From the NCBI GenBank assembly GCA_002504905.1, contig DATY01000031.1, positions 77,192 to 85,715 on the forward strand: 8,524 nucleotides of DNA. Direction: 5' to 3'. The notes below the pieces were generated by a model. The model was given only the letters and a program-made list of their open reading frames with translations. It had not been told where the DNA came from and made no database searches. Of this stretch, positions 1 to 7,217 are shown one piece after another. This DNA comes from Euryarchaeota archaeon UBA605 (GTDB taxonomy: Archaea > Thermoplasmatota > Poseidoniia > Poseidoniales > Thalassarchaeaceae). Numbering within the stretch: position 1 is the stretch's first letter; every line of letters begins with the position of its first letter. Made by a program: the position numbers and the translations under genes.

Positions 1-108
1 ATTTCTTGCTTGATAATTTCTTACTCCATCCCAATGTGTTCTTTTATCTTCAATTAGTTTCTTCCATGGATAAACGTGAGGTTCACTCTTCATCAGCCAG
101 TAGTTCAT
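1..108 (-). CDS. EVE-domain (THYN1-like) protein, 5' part only
   Basis: An open frame starts at an ATG (complement of 106-108) and runs off the left edge after 36 codons. It begins MNYWLMKSEP and continues with HVYPW, then THWDGVRNYQARN. This matches the start of EVE-domain proteins (THYN1 family, PF01878), whose N terminus typically reads YWLMKSEP followed by a WDGVRNYQARN block. The family has a PUA-like fold and is thought to bind modified bases in DNA or RNA; the role in this organism is unknown. The full protein is usually about 140-160 residues, so roughly three quarters is missing. The start lies 36 bases downstream of the stop of the RND membrane protein on the same strand, so the two may be co-transcribed. 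No convincing Shine-Dalgarno is visible. Family call is firm; function is not. Confidence 0.85.
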   Translation of the reverse strand, partial: MNYWLMKSEPHVYPWKKLIEDKRTHWDGVRNYQARN

Positions 109-144
109 AATAGTCCCAGTCAGAAGAGGTGAATGAAACTGTCG

Positions 145-3054
145 TCACCAAGCATCATCCGATCTACCAATAATTAGAGTCGCATCTATAGCATCTGCCT
201 CATCTCTTTCTATCGCTCTTTTTAGACCAGCAGTTTTTACCATCCTAGATACCCCTCCAGTTAAATTTACATTTGATTTAACCATTATTGAGTAAATTGC
301 TGGTAATAATATTAGTGCCGATATTGCTGCAATTATCAGTAAAACAATTATTACTGTGATAAATGGTTTGATTGCTGGAATATTTATTCCAAAAGCGCAT
401 GTCATTCCAGCTGCTGTGACAGTAGTTGCTTCGAATAAACTCATTCCGGTACTTGCACATGCGGATTTGATAGCTTCTAAATTTCCACCTAACTCTCTAA
501 CTCGGTTAGCAATATGTATTGAAAAATCAACTCCAACACCAACGAGGATAGAACCTATCATTACTGTTACAAGAGATAATTGAACACCGCCTGCGTCCAT
601 TATCATCCATTGCATAGCAACAGTAAATCCCACGGGGATAGTTGTTAGTAATGAATATAGAATGTCTCTGAATACCAGCCCTAGAGTTATAATTGTGAAT
701 AATAAAGCAAAACCTAGAGAACTCCATTGTGAACCAACAATTAGATTGTTCACTTCGATAGTTACTGAAGCGACGCCAATCAACTCAGGAGTCCCAGTAG
801 TCCCTCCCAATCCTGAGTTTGCAGCATGTTTGTTAACTAAATTTGTTGCAGTTTCTGTACCAACAACATCCATAAATGGCATATCAATATAGATTAAACT
901 ACTACTGTAATCACCCGAGATGAACAACTCTCTCATCTCATCGGTAAGGCTATTATAGAAAACATAAATCAAAAAGTTTTGAGCTTGTTGACCACCTAGT
1001 TCTTGTGCATCAAGCGTATCCAAAGTTCTCCAGAATGAAGCATTACCTGATTGTTCATTATCAAATATCAAACGACCAACATCTTTGATTGGATCTGGAG
1101 CGGGAGTGTCGTCGATTAAATCAGCAATAGGAGCACCTGAAAAATTGACTGAAACGGCTATTGCTTTCATTAAGAAAACTATTGACACAGCTGTAACTTG
1201 ATCAACCTCTGCACACTGTCCTTCAAGTTTTTCTATGGCCTCTAATCCACTAAATGGATCTTTGGCTGTAAGGTCAGTTATTTCAGCAGTAGCTTGTATA
1301 TCTTCTGAAATTTTCAAGAATCCTGGTTGTCCTGACTCAAATTCATCACTGTAAGTTTTCATTTTTTGTACAGCCTCAACATCTTGTGGAGCCATCTCTA
1401 ATAAGTCTAGATTTGACTCAACATTTTCTCTTGATATACCTGCTGAGAAAACCATGGCAATAATGAATAGAACCAATGTTATCCTTGTCCATTTGACAGG
1501 AACTGAAACAATTTTCACGAATAATTCAGGAGGGGGGTGTGATGGTTTCTTTAAATCCAATAATATAGTTAAATTCGGTACCATTAACATAGTCATTACA
1601 TATACAACTACAATTCCAAACGCTAGAGACCATCCGACAGTTTGTATGGGTGCCATAGGAGTAAATGTAAGGGAAATGAATCCTATTATCGTAGTCACTG
1701 CTGATAGGAAAACAGCCCTTCCTGTTGAATTCAATGCTTCCTCCATTTTTTCATTAGGAGTCCCTTTAGCTTCCGCATAACGATTTGTAATATGTAGTCC
1801 GTATGACACTCCAAGTGCTAGAACAATTGGCCCAACTATGATTACAGTCATGGTGACTTCATAATTGGACCAGCCAATAATCCCCATTGTCAAGAAAACA
1901 GAGCATAGTGTCGGTAATCCAGAAATTATGAGCACTTTAATTCCTTGAACTAATCTAAATCTACCAGTTTGTAACAAGTCGCAATGAAACAGGAATAGTG
2001 TAATTGCAACTAGTACAACACCTACCGGAAAAACATCCCAGAATAAACTAAATGATTCTTCAGTTACTGCGTTTGTAATCGGAGCAGGGCCTGTAAGTGT
2101 CATCTCAAGATTCCAAAAATCCCAGTCAGTTTCTCCGTCTCCATCACTATCAACTTCACTTAATTTATTGATTTCATTTTGTGTCTTTTCTATCATTTCC
2201 GCGACATTAGCATCACTAGAAATTCCCATGATAATTACCGCTCTGTTCCATCTAGAAATTCCTGTTTCATTATCTAGATTTTGATCGGCATCGGGTCTGC
2301 CAACATCTCTAACAAGTTTGTCTAGGGCATTTTTTGGCATTTCTCCTAATATCTGGTCAACTCTTTGTTGTTCGTCAGGAATAGCATAATTACCTAAAAT
2401 ATCTTGTTGAGCGTCAATTGTTTCATTTATCTGATCAGAAAATTGCTCCTGGCCGGTTGATGCTGCTACACCGGATGCGAATGCTTTAGCTACTCTAACT
2501 GCACTAGAATTAACTTCTTTAATTACAGCAGAAATAGATAATACGTATATAATCTGATCAAATTCTCCTCCATCATTTCTGTTAGAATTCATGGCACTTT
2601 CCATAGCATCTATTTGTTTAAGAATTGGAATATTTGTTACATTATAATCGTCAGATTCGACATAAATAATCATTACATTAGTTGTCCAATCTTCTTCTAC
2701 TTCCTCAATCAGTAAGGATACTTGTGAACCATCTGGAAGGTAAACTTCTAAATCTCCATTTACGTTCATTGAAGAATCTTCATTACAAAAACTTGGATTG
2801 AAATCTTTTCTACAATCTAAAGCTCCAGAATGCATTGTGAAATATCCTGTAAATAACAAACAGAATACAATAATTACCACAGGGAATTTTACTAAAGCTT
2901 GAGTCGCAGTTAGTCCTGACAACGATCTTCTTAATTTGTTAGGTGATTGAATTAACGCTTCTCTAATGCTATTAGAATCAATATTCTTCATTCGCTCTTT
3001 ATACGAATTTTTCTCCGAAGAATTAGCACTATTGTCACTTCCTTGAATGGTCAT
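145..3054 (-). CDS. RND/MMPL-family membrane transporter (COG1033-like)
   Basis: A 969-residue integral membrane protein with the two-half architecture of the RND superfamily. A hydrophilic N terminus (1-50) precedes TM1 (about 54-74). A large extracytoplasmic domain (75-335) is followed by a TM bundle (about 336-499), TM7 (about 524-540), a second extracytoplasmic domain (541-775) and a second bundle (about 778-924), then a short charged tail. The halves carry matching signature segments, LGVSYGLHITNR near 414-425 and VGVDFSIHIANR near 840-851. The second has the usual Asp843; the first has Ser417 in its place. An acidic DSDGDGETD loop (302-310) resembles a calcium-binding loop. Relatives are called predicted exporters of the RND superfamily (MMPL, PF03176), moving lipids or hydrophobic compounds; substrate is unknown. 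The start is supported by GAGAGGT six bases upstream. The family is clear, but export activity is inferred. Confidence 0.88.
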   Translation of the reverse strand: MTIQGSDNSANSSEKNSYKERMKNIDSNSIREALIQSPNKLRRSLSGLTATQALVKFPVVIIVFCLLFTGYFTMHSGALDCRKDFNPSFCNEDSSMNVNGDLEVYLPDGSQVSLLIEEVEEDWTTNVMIIYVESDDYNVTNIPILKQIDAMESAMNSNRNDGGEFDQIIYVLSISAVIKEVNSSAVRVAKAFASGVAASTGQEQFSDQINETIDAQQDILGNYAIPDEQQRVDQILGEMPKNALDKLVRDVGRPDADQNLDNETGISRWNRAVIIMGISSDANVAEMIEKTQNEINKLSEVDSDGDGETDWDFWNLEMTLTGPAPITNAVTEESFSLFWDVFPVGVVLVAITLFLFHCDLLQTGRFRLVQGIKVLIISGLPTLCSVFLTMGIIGWSNYEVTMTVIIVGPIVLALGVSYGLHITNRYAEAKGTPNEKMEEALNSTGRAVFLSAVTTIIGFISLTFTPMAPIQTVGWSLAFGIVVVYVMTMLMVPNLTILLDLKKPSHPPPELFVKIVSVPVKWTRITLVLFIIAMVFSAGISRENVESNLDLLEMAPQDVEAVQKMKTYSDEFESGQPGFLKISEDIQATAEITDLTAKDPFSGLEAIEKLEGQCAEVDQVTAVSIVFLMKAIAVSVNFSGAPIADLIDDTPAPDPIKDVGRLIFDNEQSGNASFWRTLDTLDAQELGGQQAQNFLIYVFYNSLTDEMRELFISGDYSSSLIYIDMPFMDVVGTETATNLVNKHAANSGLGGTTGTPELIGVASVTIEVNNLIVGSQWSSLGFALLFTIITLGLVFRDILYSLLTTIPVGFTVAMQWMIMDAGGVQLSLVTVMIGSILVGVGVDFSIHIANRVRELGGNLEAIKSACASTGMSLFEATTVTAAGMTCAFGINIPAIKPFITVIIVLLIIAAISALILLPAIYSIMVKSNVNLTGGVSRMVKTAGLKRAIERDEADAIDATLIIGRSDDAW

Positions 3055-3206
3055 GTCACTACCTCTCTGTATGTCCGTGTATAAGGAAGGGACTTCAACC
3101 CAACGCTTCTGTATCCTTCAAAAGTTCATTTCAACTATGTCTTTAGATTGGCAATAGTCAAGAATAAGTTACTACGGGGTAGTAGCGTAAGGTCAGGGCG
3201 ATTCTC
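3055..3206. promoter_or_regulatory. Divergent promoter region between RND gene and valS
   Basis: These 152 bases lie between two divergent genes and must hold both promoters. For the RND gene, a TATA-like CCTTATACA lies on the minus strand at 3078-3086, about 28 bases from the ATG. That would place initiation almost at the start codon and conflicts with the Shine-Dalgarno-like site, so one of the two signals is probably not used. For valS the best AT-rich candidate is GAATAAGTT at 3162-3170, which is weak. No strong inverted repeat, tRNA or other RNA gene was seen. Individual promoter elements are uncertain. Confidence 0.35.
3061..3067 (-). promoter_or_regulatory. Shine-Dalgarno-like site for the RND gene
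   Basis: On the minus strand this reads GAGAGGT, ending six bases before the ATG whose A is at 3054. It is complementary to the CCUC core of the archaeal 16S rRNA 3' end and supports that start codon. Its presence argues against strictly leaderless translation, so the transcript should begin upstream of it. Confidence 0.45.
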
Positions 3207-5672
3207 ATGGGTAAACCAAAAATCACGGATAAAAGATGGTCCATTGATCTTGAGAAAAAAATCCAAGAAGATCACTATGGTGATTCATATAATGAAAGAT
3301 ATTCTTTCAATCCAAATACAGATAAAGAAATTTTTGTTATTGATACTCCTCCTCCCTATCCTAGTGGGACTTGGCATATCGGAGCAGTTGCTCAGTATAG
3401 TATGATAGATGTCATTGCTCGCAGTCAAAGATTGTTGGGTAAGGAGGTATATTTCCCTTGGGGAGTTGACCGTAATGGGATCAATATCGAGTTTACAGTT
3501 GAGAAAAAAACTGGTAAAAAAATGAGGACCTTTGATAGAGGAAACTTCATTGATATTTGTAGAGAAACCATTGAAGAATATACTCAGGCCATGAGAGAAA
3601 CTGCTTGCAGAGTCGGGTTATCATGTTCCTTTGAGAATGAATATCTAACAGATTCTCCTGAATATAGATCTGTTTCTCAATCGATTTTCGTAGACTTGTT
3701 CAAGCAAGGAAATATTGTGGAAGATCTTAGACCAAATATCTACGACCCTGTTGAGGGGACATCTATAGCAGATGCTGAAGTTCAAAGGATTTCTAGATCA
3801 ACAAAACTTTGTGACATAATATGGGAAACAGATGATGGAGAGAGCGTGGTAATTACCACAACAAGGCCGGAATTAATTTGTGCCTGTGGAATTGTTTTAG
3901 TTCATCCTGAAGATACCCGTTATTCTCACTTAATTGGTAAACAGCTAAATTTACCTCTTAAAGTTGGAAAACGCAGTAAGAAAGTAATCATAGCATCTCA
4001 TCACTCTGTGAAGATGGAATTCGGTTCAGGAGTGTTGATGGTATGTTCTTTTGGAGATCAAAATGATGTATCTGTATTCAGAGAATTTGGTTTAGATCCT
4101 TTTGTAGCAATCAATCTTAAAGGAGAAATGACAGATATTTCGGGTCCCTTAACTGGCTTGTCTGTAATTGAGGCTAGGAAAAAAGCAATTCAAATTCTAG
4201 AACAAGAGAATAAATTATCATCTATTAAAGACCACCAACAAGAGATTCCAGTTAGTGAGAGAGGAAATAATCCTGTTGAGATAATATTGCTGAAAGAATG
4301 GTATGTCAGACAAACTCATGTTTTAGATCGTATGAATGAGTTAGTTTCAGATATTAATTTCATTCCATCCAGAAATAAGCAATTCCTTGATGACTGGATG
4401 CAAAATATCTCAATAGATTGGCCAATTTCAAGAAGGCGTTGGTACCATACAGAAGTTCCTATTTGGTATAGCGAAGACGGTACAAAAGTTGTCGTCCCTC
4501 CTTCTGGGAATTATGTTCAGCCTTGGAGAGATTCTCCACCCGAAGGTTCCGAAGTATTAGATCGGGAAAGTAAATTGACTCTGGGATTATATGAAGAAAT
4601 GAAAGATGAATTAGGTATATTGACAGGTGAAGAGAAAGTTTTCGATACATGGATGGATTCCTCGAATTCTAACTTATTTGTATCAGGATATGGCAAGGAT
4701 CAAGAATTATTTGAGAAGGCTTTTCCAACGTCATTACGTCCTCAAGGTAAGGAAATTGTCAGGACATGGTTATACTACACCTTACTAAAAAGTGCCTTGC
4801 TATTAGATAAACCTGGATTCTCGAATGTTTGGATTGATGGTTTAGGAATGGATCCTTGGGGGCGTAAAATGTCAAAATCATTAGGCAATGGTATTGATGC
4901 AAATTCTGTTCTTGAGTGCGGTTCAGGTGGTAGAACAGGTTCTTGGAAAATTAAGGGTACTGACGGGAAGCAAATTCAACTTAAGGCAAATAAAATTGGT
5001 AGCGAATGTTTCAGACTTTGGAAAGCATGCGATGCTCAAGTTGGAGATGATTTCCATATTAATCCAGAAGAAATTGAGGCTAAATACTTTGGAGTTCTAA
5101 CAAAAATATTCAATGTAGCTAGATTTGCTAGCCAATTTGAAGTTCCAAATAATCTTTCGTCTGAACCAGAAGATTTAGAGATTGAAGATAGATGGATTCT
5201 TTCTGAATTTAGTCAGATGATGACTAAAGTTGAAGAATCTTGGTCTAAAATAGATATCTATAATGCCGGCCAATCAATAAAGAATTTTAGCACAGGAGTT
5301 TTCCCTAGTCACTGGCTCGAGATGGTTAAATCACGCTTGTATGATGGTGATCAGGCTGCAGCCTGGACATTACATAGAATTGTAAGAGATGTATTAACTT
5401 GTTTAAGCCCAATTTGTCCCTTTTTCACTCATTATCTTTCAACTACTCTATATGGGACAAGTTCAGTTGATATCAGAGAGTTTCCGGATATTATTAGTAG
5501 TCAATCTGAATTACTAGATTTAACTAACTCTGTTATAGATTTTAATTCTGAAGTTTGGAAAATAAAGAAAGATAGTGGTATTTCTTTGAATACTGAAATT
5601 TCTGATATTGAAATCCCTGAAGAACTAATCATTCTTTCTAAATCATTGATTAGGATGCATAGGTTAGTTTAA
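3207..5672 (+). CDS. valS: Valyl-tRNA synthetase, archaeal type
   Basis: An 821-residue class I aminoacyl-tRNA synthetase that charges tRNA-Val in the cytoplasm. The Rossmann fold opens with DTPPPYPSGTWHIGA (46-60), where the signature HIGH reads HIGA (57-60). The CP1 editing domain includes TTTRPEL (217-223) and GSGVLMVCSFGDQNDV (273-288), a pattern typical of archaeal ValRS. The second half has WPISRRRWYHTEVPIW (405-420), FDTWMDSS (479-486) and RTWLYY (519-524). KMSKS is at 554-558. A helical anticodon-binding domain follows, ending with a KKDSGISLN segment (787-795) as in archaeal homologues; the bacterial C-terminal coiled coil is absent. About 27 residues (571-597) are inserted between KMSKS and GSECFRLWKACDAQVGDDF. 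LeuRS and IleRS were considered, but the editing-domain pattern and FDTW block fit ValRS better. The ATG at 3207 sits just ahead of the conserved N terminus. Its stop overlaps that of convergent serA. Confidence 0.9.
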   Translation: MGKPKITDKRWSIDLEKKIQEDHYGDSYNERYSFNPNTDKEIFVIDTPPPYPSGTWHIGAVAQYSMIDVIARSQRLLGKEVYFPWGVDRNGINIEFTVEKKTGKKMRTFDRGNFIDICRETIEEYTQAMRETACRVGLSCSFENEYLTDSPEYRSVSQSIFVDLFKQGNIVEDLRPNIYDPVEGTSIADAEVQRISRSTKLCDIIWETDDGESVVITTTRPELICACGIVLVHPEDTRYSHLIGKQLNLPLKVGKRSKKVIIASHHSVKMEFGSGVLMVCSFGDQNDVSVFREFGLDPFVAINLKGEMTDISGPLTGLSVIEARKKAIQILEQENKLSSIKDHQQEIPVSERGNNPVEIILLKEWYVRQTHVLDRMNELVSDINFIPSRNKQFLDDWMQNISIDWPISRRRWYHTEVPIWYSEDGTKVVVPPSGNYVQPWRDSPPEGSEVLDRESKLTLGLYEEMKDELGILTGEEKVFDTWMDSSNSNLFVSGYGKDQELFEKAFPTSLRPQGKEIVRTWLYYTLLKSALLLDKPGFSNVWIDGLGMDPWGRKMSKSLGNGIDANSVLECGSGGRTGSWKIKGTDGKQIQLKANKIGSECFRLWKACDAQVGDDFHINPEEIEAKYFGVLTKIFNVARFASQFEVPNNLSSEPEDLEIEDRWILSEFSQMMTKVEESWSKIDIYNAGQSIKNFSTGVFPSHWLEMVKSRLYDGDQAAAWTLHRIVRDVLTCLSPICPFFTHYLSTTLYGTSSVDIREFPDIISSQSELLDLTNSVIDFNSEVWKIKKDSGISLNTEISDIEIPEELIILSKSLIRMHRLV

Positions 5673-6646
5673 TTCAAACTAGTTTCGGGCTTCTTTCCGT
5701 TCAGAGATTCAATTACCAATGCGGCCATTTCTTCGCCAATTCTCGCTTGGGCTTCTTTTGTGGCAGCTCCGATGTGCGGGGTCCCATGAAAATTTTCATG
5801 TTCGAATAGAGGGTTATCAATGGCGGGTTCGTTTTCAAATACATCGAGAGCTAAACTAGATAATTTCCCATTTTTTAGAGCTTCTAGCGCTTCATTTTCG
5901 TTTATGATTCCTCCTCTTGCACAATTTATCAAATGGTTTCCACAATGGATGCCATCATCTCCAATTCCTGGCATTAGATCAATCTTAGATGAATTAACTA
6001 AATGATAGGTTTCTTCTGTAAGATTACAATGTATGGAGACATGAGTGCACATTCGAAATATGCTCTCAACATCGCTGTGTAGCATACAATTATTTTTCTT
6101 TGCTATTTCTTTAGGTACATATGGGTCATATGCATGAATATTCATTCCAAGTGCGTTAGCAATGTTACCCACACCTTGGGCAATTCTTCCATAGCCAATT
6201 AGTCCCAAAGATTTACCTGATAATTCTGTACCAACTAATTCCTTTTTCGCCCAGACGCCATCTCTCAATTTTCTATCAGCTGTAGTAATATTTCTACAGG
6301 ATGCTAATAGGTGAGCTATGGTTATTTCAACAACACTTCTAGTTGATGCCCTTGGAGTATTACAAACAATAACATTATTCTCACTGGCTGCTTCTATATC
6401 GATATTATCGACACCAACCCCTGCTCTGCCAATAAATTTTAGACCATCTCCATCTCTAACAGAAGCCTCAACCACATTCCTATCTAATTTTGTAGCACTT
6501 CTAATGACAACGGCATCAAATTTCGCTAAAACTCCATCAAGAAGTTGTTCTCTAGAGTAGTGTTTTTCGATAACTTCATGACCTTGATCTGTTATCAATT
6601 TGATAGCATTTTTATCCATACCATCTGTTACTGCTACTCTACCCAT
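5669..6646 (-). CDS. serA: D-3-phosphoglycerate dehydrogenase-like 2-hydroxyacid dehydrogenase
   Basis: A 325-residue NAD-dependent D-isomer-specific 2-hydroxyacid dehydrogenase, most likely catalysing the first step of serine synthesis from 3-phosphoglycerate. The substrate domain carries VVIRSATKLD (46-55) and FIGRAGVGVDNID (71-83). The nucleotide-binding loop is GYGRIA (151-156), a GxGxxG variant ending in Ala, and Asp174 in AYDP is the likely NAD ribose ligand. The catalytic triad is visible: Arg244 in NCARGG, Glu273 in DVFENEP and His291 in TPHIGAAT. About seven extra residues, rich in Gly, Asp and His (roughly 227-237), precede the catalytic Arg loop. No C-terminal ACT domain is present, so this resembles short SerA forms without the classical serine-feedback domain. 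Other hydroxyacid dehydrogenases cannot be excluded. The ATG at 6646 begins directly at the first strand (GRVAVTD). Confidence 0.82.
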   Translation of the reverse strand: MGRVAVTDGMDKNAIKLITDQGHEVIEKHYSREQLLDGVLAKFDAVVIRSATKLDRNVVEASVRDGDGLKFIGRAGVGVDNIDIEAASENNVIVCNTPRASTRSVVEITIAHLLASCRNITTADRKLRDGVWAKKELVGTELSGKSLGLIGYGRIAQGVGNIANALGMNIHAYDPYVPKEIAKKNNCMLHSDVESIFRMCTHVSIHCNLTEETYHLVNSSKIDLMPGIGDDGIHCGNHLINCARGGIINENEALEALKNGKLSSLALDVFENEPAIDNPLFEHENFHGTPHIGAATKEAQARIGEEMAALVIESLNGKKPETSLN

Positions 6647-6672
6647 AACACTTCTAGTATAACTTACCCAAT

Positions 6673-6680
6673 CAATATTG
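6673..6680 (-). promoter_or_regulatory. Possible TATA element for serA
   Basis: CAATATTG, a perfect 8-base palindrome, is centred about 30 bases from the serA ATG at 6646. That spacing would suit a nearly leaderless transcript. A second AT-rich word, TTATACT on the minus strand around 6657-6663, is too close to the start to act as TATA for it. Weak evidence. Confidence 0.25.
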
Positions 6681-6703
6681 CGAATGTAACTAACTAACCT
6701 CAG

Positions 6704-6714
6704 TATTCATAATA
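6704..6714 (+). promoter_or_regulatory. Possible TATA element for sodN
   Basis: TATTCATAATA is the most TATA-like word upstream of sodN. It would place initiation near 6735, leaving a short leader of about 15 bases that contains the AGAGGT site. It is itself a small palindrome (TATT-CAT-AATA). The assignment rests on position and AT content only. Confidence 0.3.
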
Positions 6715-6736
6715 AGTCACCTAATGCGCTAAGTCA
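6713..6736 (+). repeat. Direct repeat TAAGTCA ahead of sodN, candidate operator
   Basis: TAAGTCA occurs at 6713-6719 and again at 6730-6736, with 10 bases between copies (17-base period). The repeats lie between the possible TATA element and the ribosome-binding site, where a repressor could block initiation. The copies are exact, but no matching word was found in the nikR/znuA intergenic region, so a link to the NikR-like protein is speculative. Confidence 0.4.
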
Positions 6737-6741
6737 GAGGT
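6736..6741 (+). promoter_or_regulatory. Shine-Dalgarno-like site for sodN
   Basis: AGAGGT ends eight bases before the ATG at 6750. An in-frame TAA at 6741-6743 shows that translation cannot begin further upstream, so the ribosome-binding site and the stop together fix this start and define an 18-residue leader. Confidence 0.5.
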
Positions 6742-6749
6742 AAGATAGT

Positions 6750-7217
6750 ATGAAAGAAACCAACATTAAAAATGACGAAATTTTGTTAGTAGATGGCCAC
6801 GCACATTGTGATGGTCCTTGTGGCGTATATGATCCTGCAAGTGCTCGTGTAGCGGCTGAAGCCGTTCAATCTATGACAAAGAAAATGAATACTTTAGAGA
6901 GCAATCATGGTGATTCTGGAGGTAATTCCGCGGCTTACATTAATACGATGTCGAGATATGCTGCAATAAAGGAAGAAGAGGCACAGAAGTGTAAAGATGA
7001 ACTTCTAGTTCTCTGGACAGACTTTTTCAAACCTCAGCATTTAGAATCAATTCCAAATCTTCATGATACTTTCTGGCAAGCAGCTAAACTTTGTTCTGCT
7101 TGTAAAGCTGAAGTTTCTGAGCAACATGCTCAAGAATTAATGGATGCAGTTGAAGCCATTCACAATATGTTTTGGGCCGCGAAAGGCCGTGAAGTACCAT
7201 GGATTCGCGCTTCATAG
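6750..7217 (+). CDS. sodN: Nickel-dependent superoxide dismutase precursor
   Basis: A 155-residue precursor of Ni-SOD, which disproportionates superoxide to oxygen and hydrogen peroxide. The nickel hook HCDGPCGVYDP occupies 19-29: His19 (mature His1), Cys20, Cys24 and Tyr27 match the known ligand and active-site positions. The leader is residues 1-18, ending GHA before His19; it is charged, lacks a hydrophobic core, and is not a Sec signal. The mature chain would be 137 residues, longer than the about 117-residue Streptomyces enzyme because of a loop around 45-65. LLVLWTDFFKP (85-95) and the NMFWAAKG region (139-146) match the helical core. By alignment, the Glu17/Arg47 pair near His1 in Streptomyces becomes Ala35 and Glu77. 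A further CSAC motif lies at 115-118. The overall sequence looks closest to marine cyanobacterial SodN, from memory. sodX follows with a 19-base overlap. Confidence 0.95.
   Translation: MKETNIKNDEILLVDGHAHCDGPCGVYDPASARVAAEAVQSMTKKMNTLESNHGDSGGNSAAYINTMSRYAAIKEEEAQKCKDELLVLWTDFFKPQHLESIPNLHDTFWQAAKLCSACKAEVSEQHAQELMDAVEAIHNMFWAAKGREVPWIRAS

Noticed and set aside
278..1780. Several open frames of 60-108 codons on both strands inside the RND gene
   Set aside because: They lie antisense or out of frame within a clearly conserved long gene, and their translations show no recognisable domain.
3055..3206. A tRNA or small RNA gene in the largest intergenic region
   Set aside because: No cloverleaf, long stem or conserved tRNA box could be found by eye.
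3148..3405. An 85-codon plus-strand frame overlapping the start of valS
   Set aside because: Most of it is the start of valS in another frame; its hydrophobic end is what the ValRS coding sequence gives when shifted.
4917..4997. The ValRS insertion as an intein or mobile insertion
   Set aside because: It is far too short for an intein, lacks splicing-type ends, and has no flanking repeats or change in base composition.
4459..5100. Small frames within valS (4459-4650 minus, 4888-5100 plus)
   Set aside because: Both lie inside conserved ValRS coding sequence and have no domain signal or plausible ribosome-binding site.
3207..5672. Leucyl- or isoleucyl-tRNA synthetase as the identity of the class I synthetase
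   Set aside because: The editing-domain pattern GSGVLMVCSFGDQNDV and the FDTWMDSS block fit archaeal ValRS better than LeuRS or IleRS.
5820..6560. Two plus-strand frames inside the serA-like gene
   Set aside because: They are antisense to the catalytic and nucleotide-binding regions of a well-conserved dehydrogenase.
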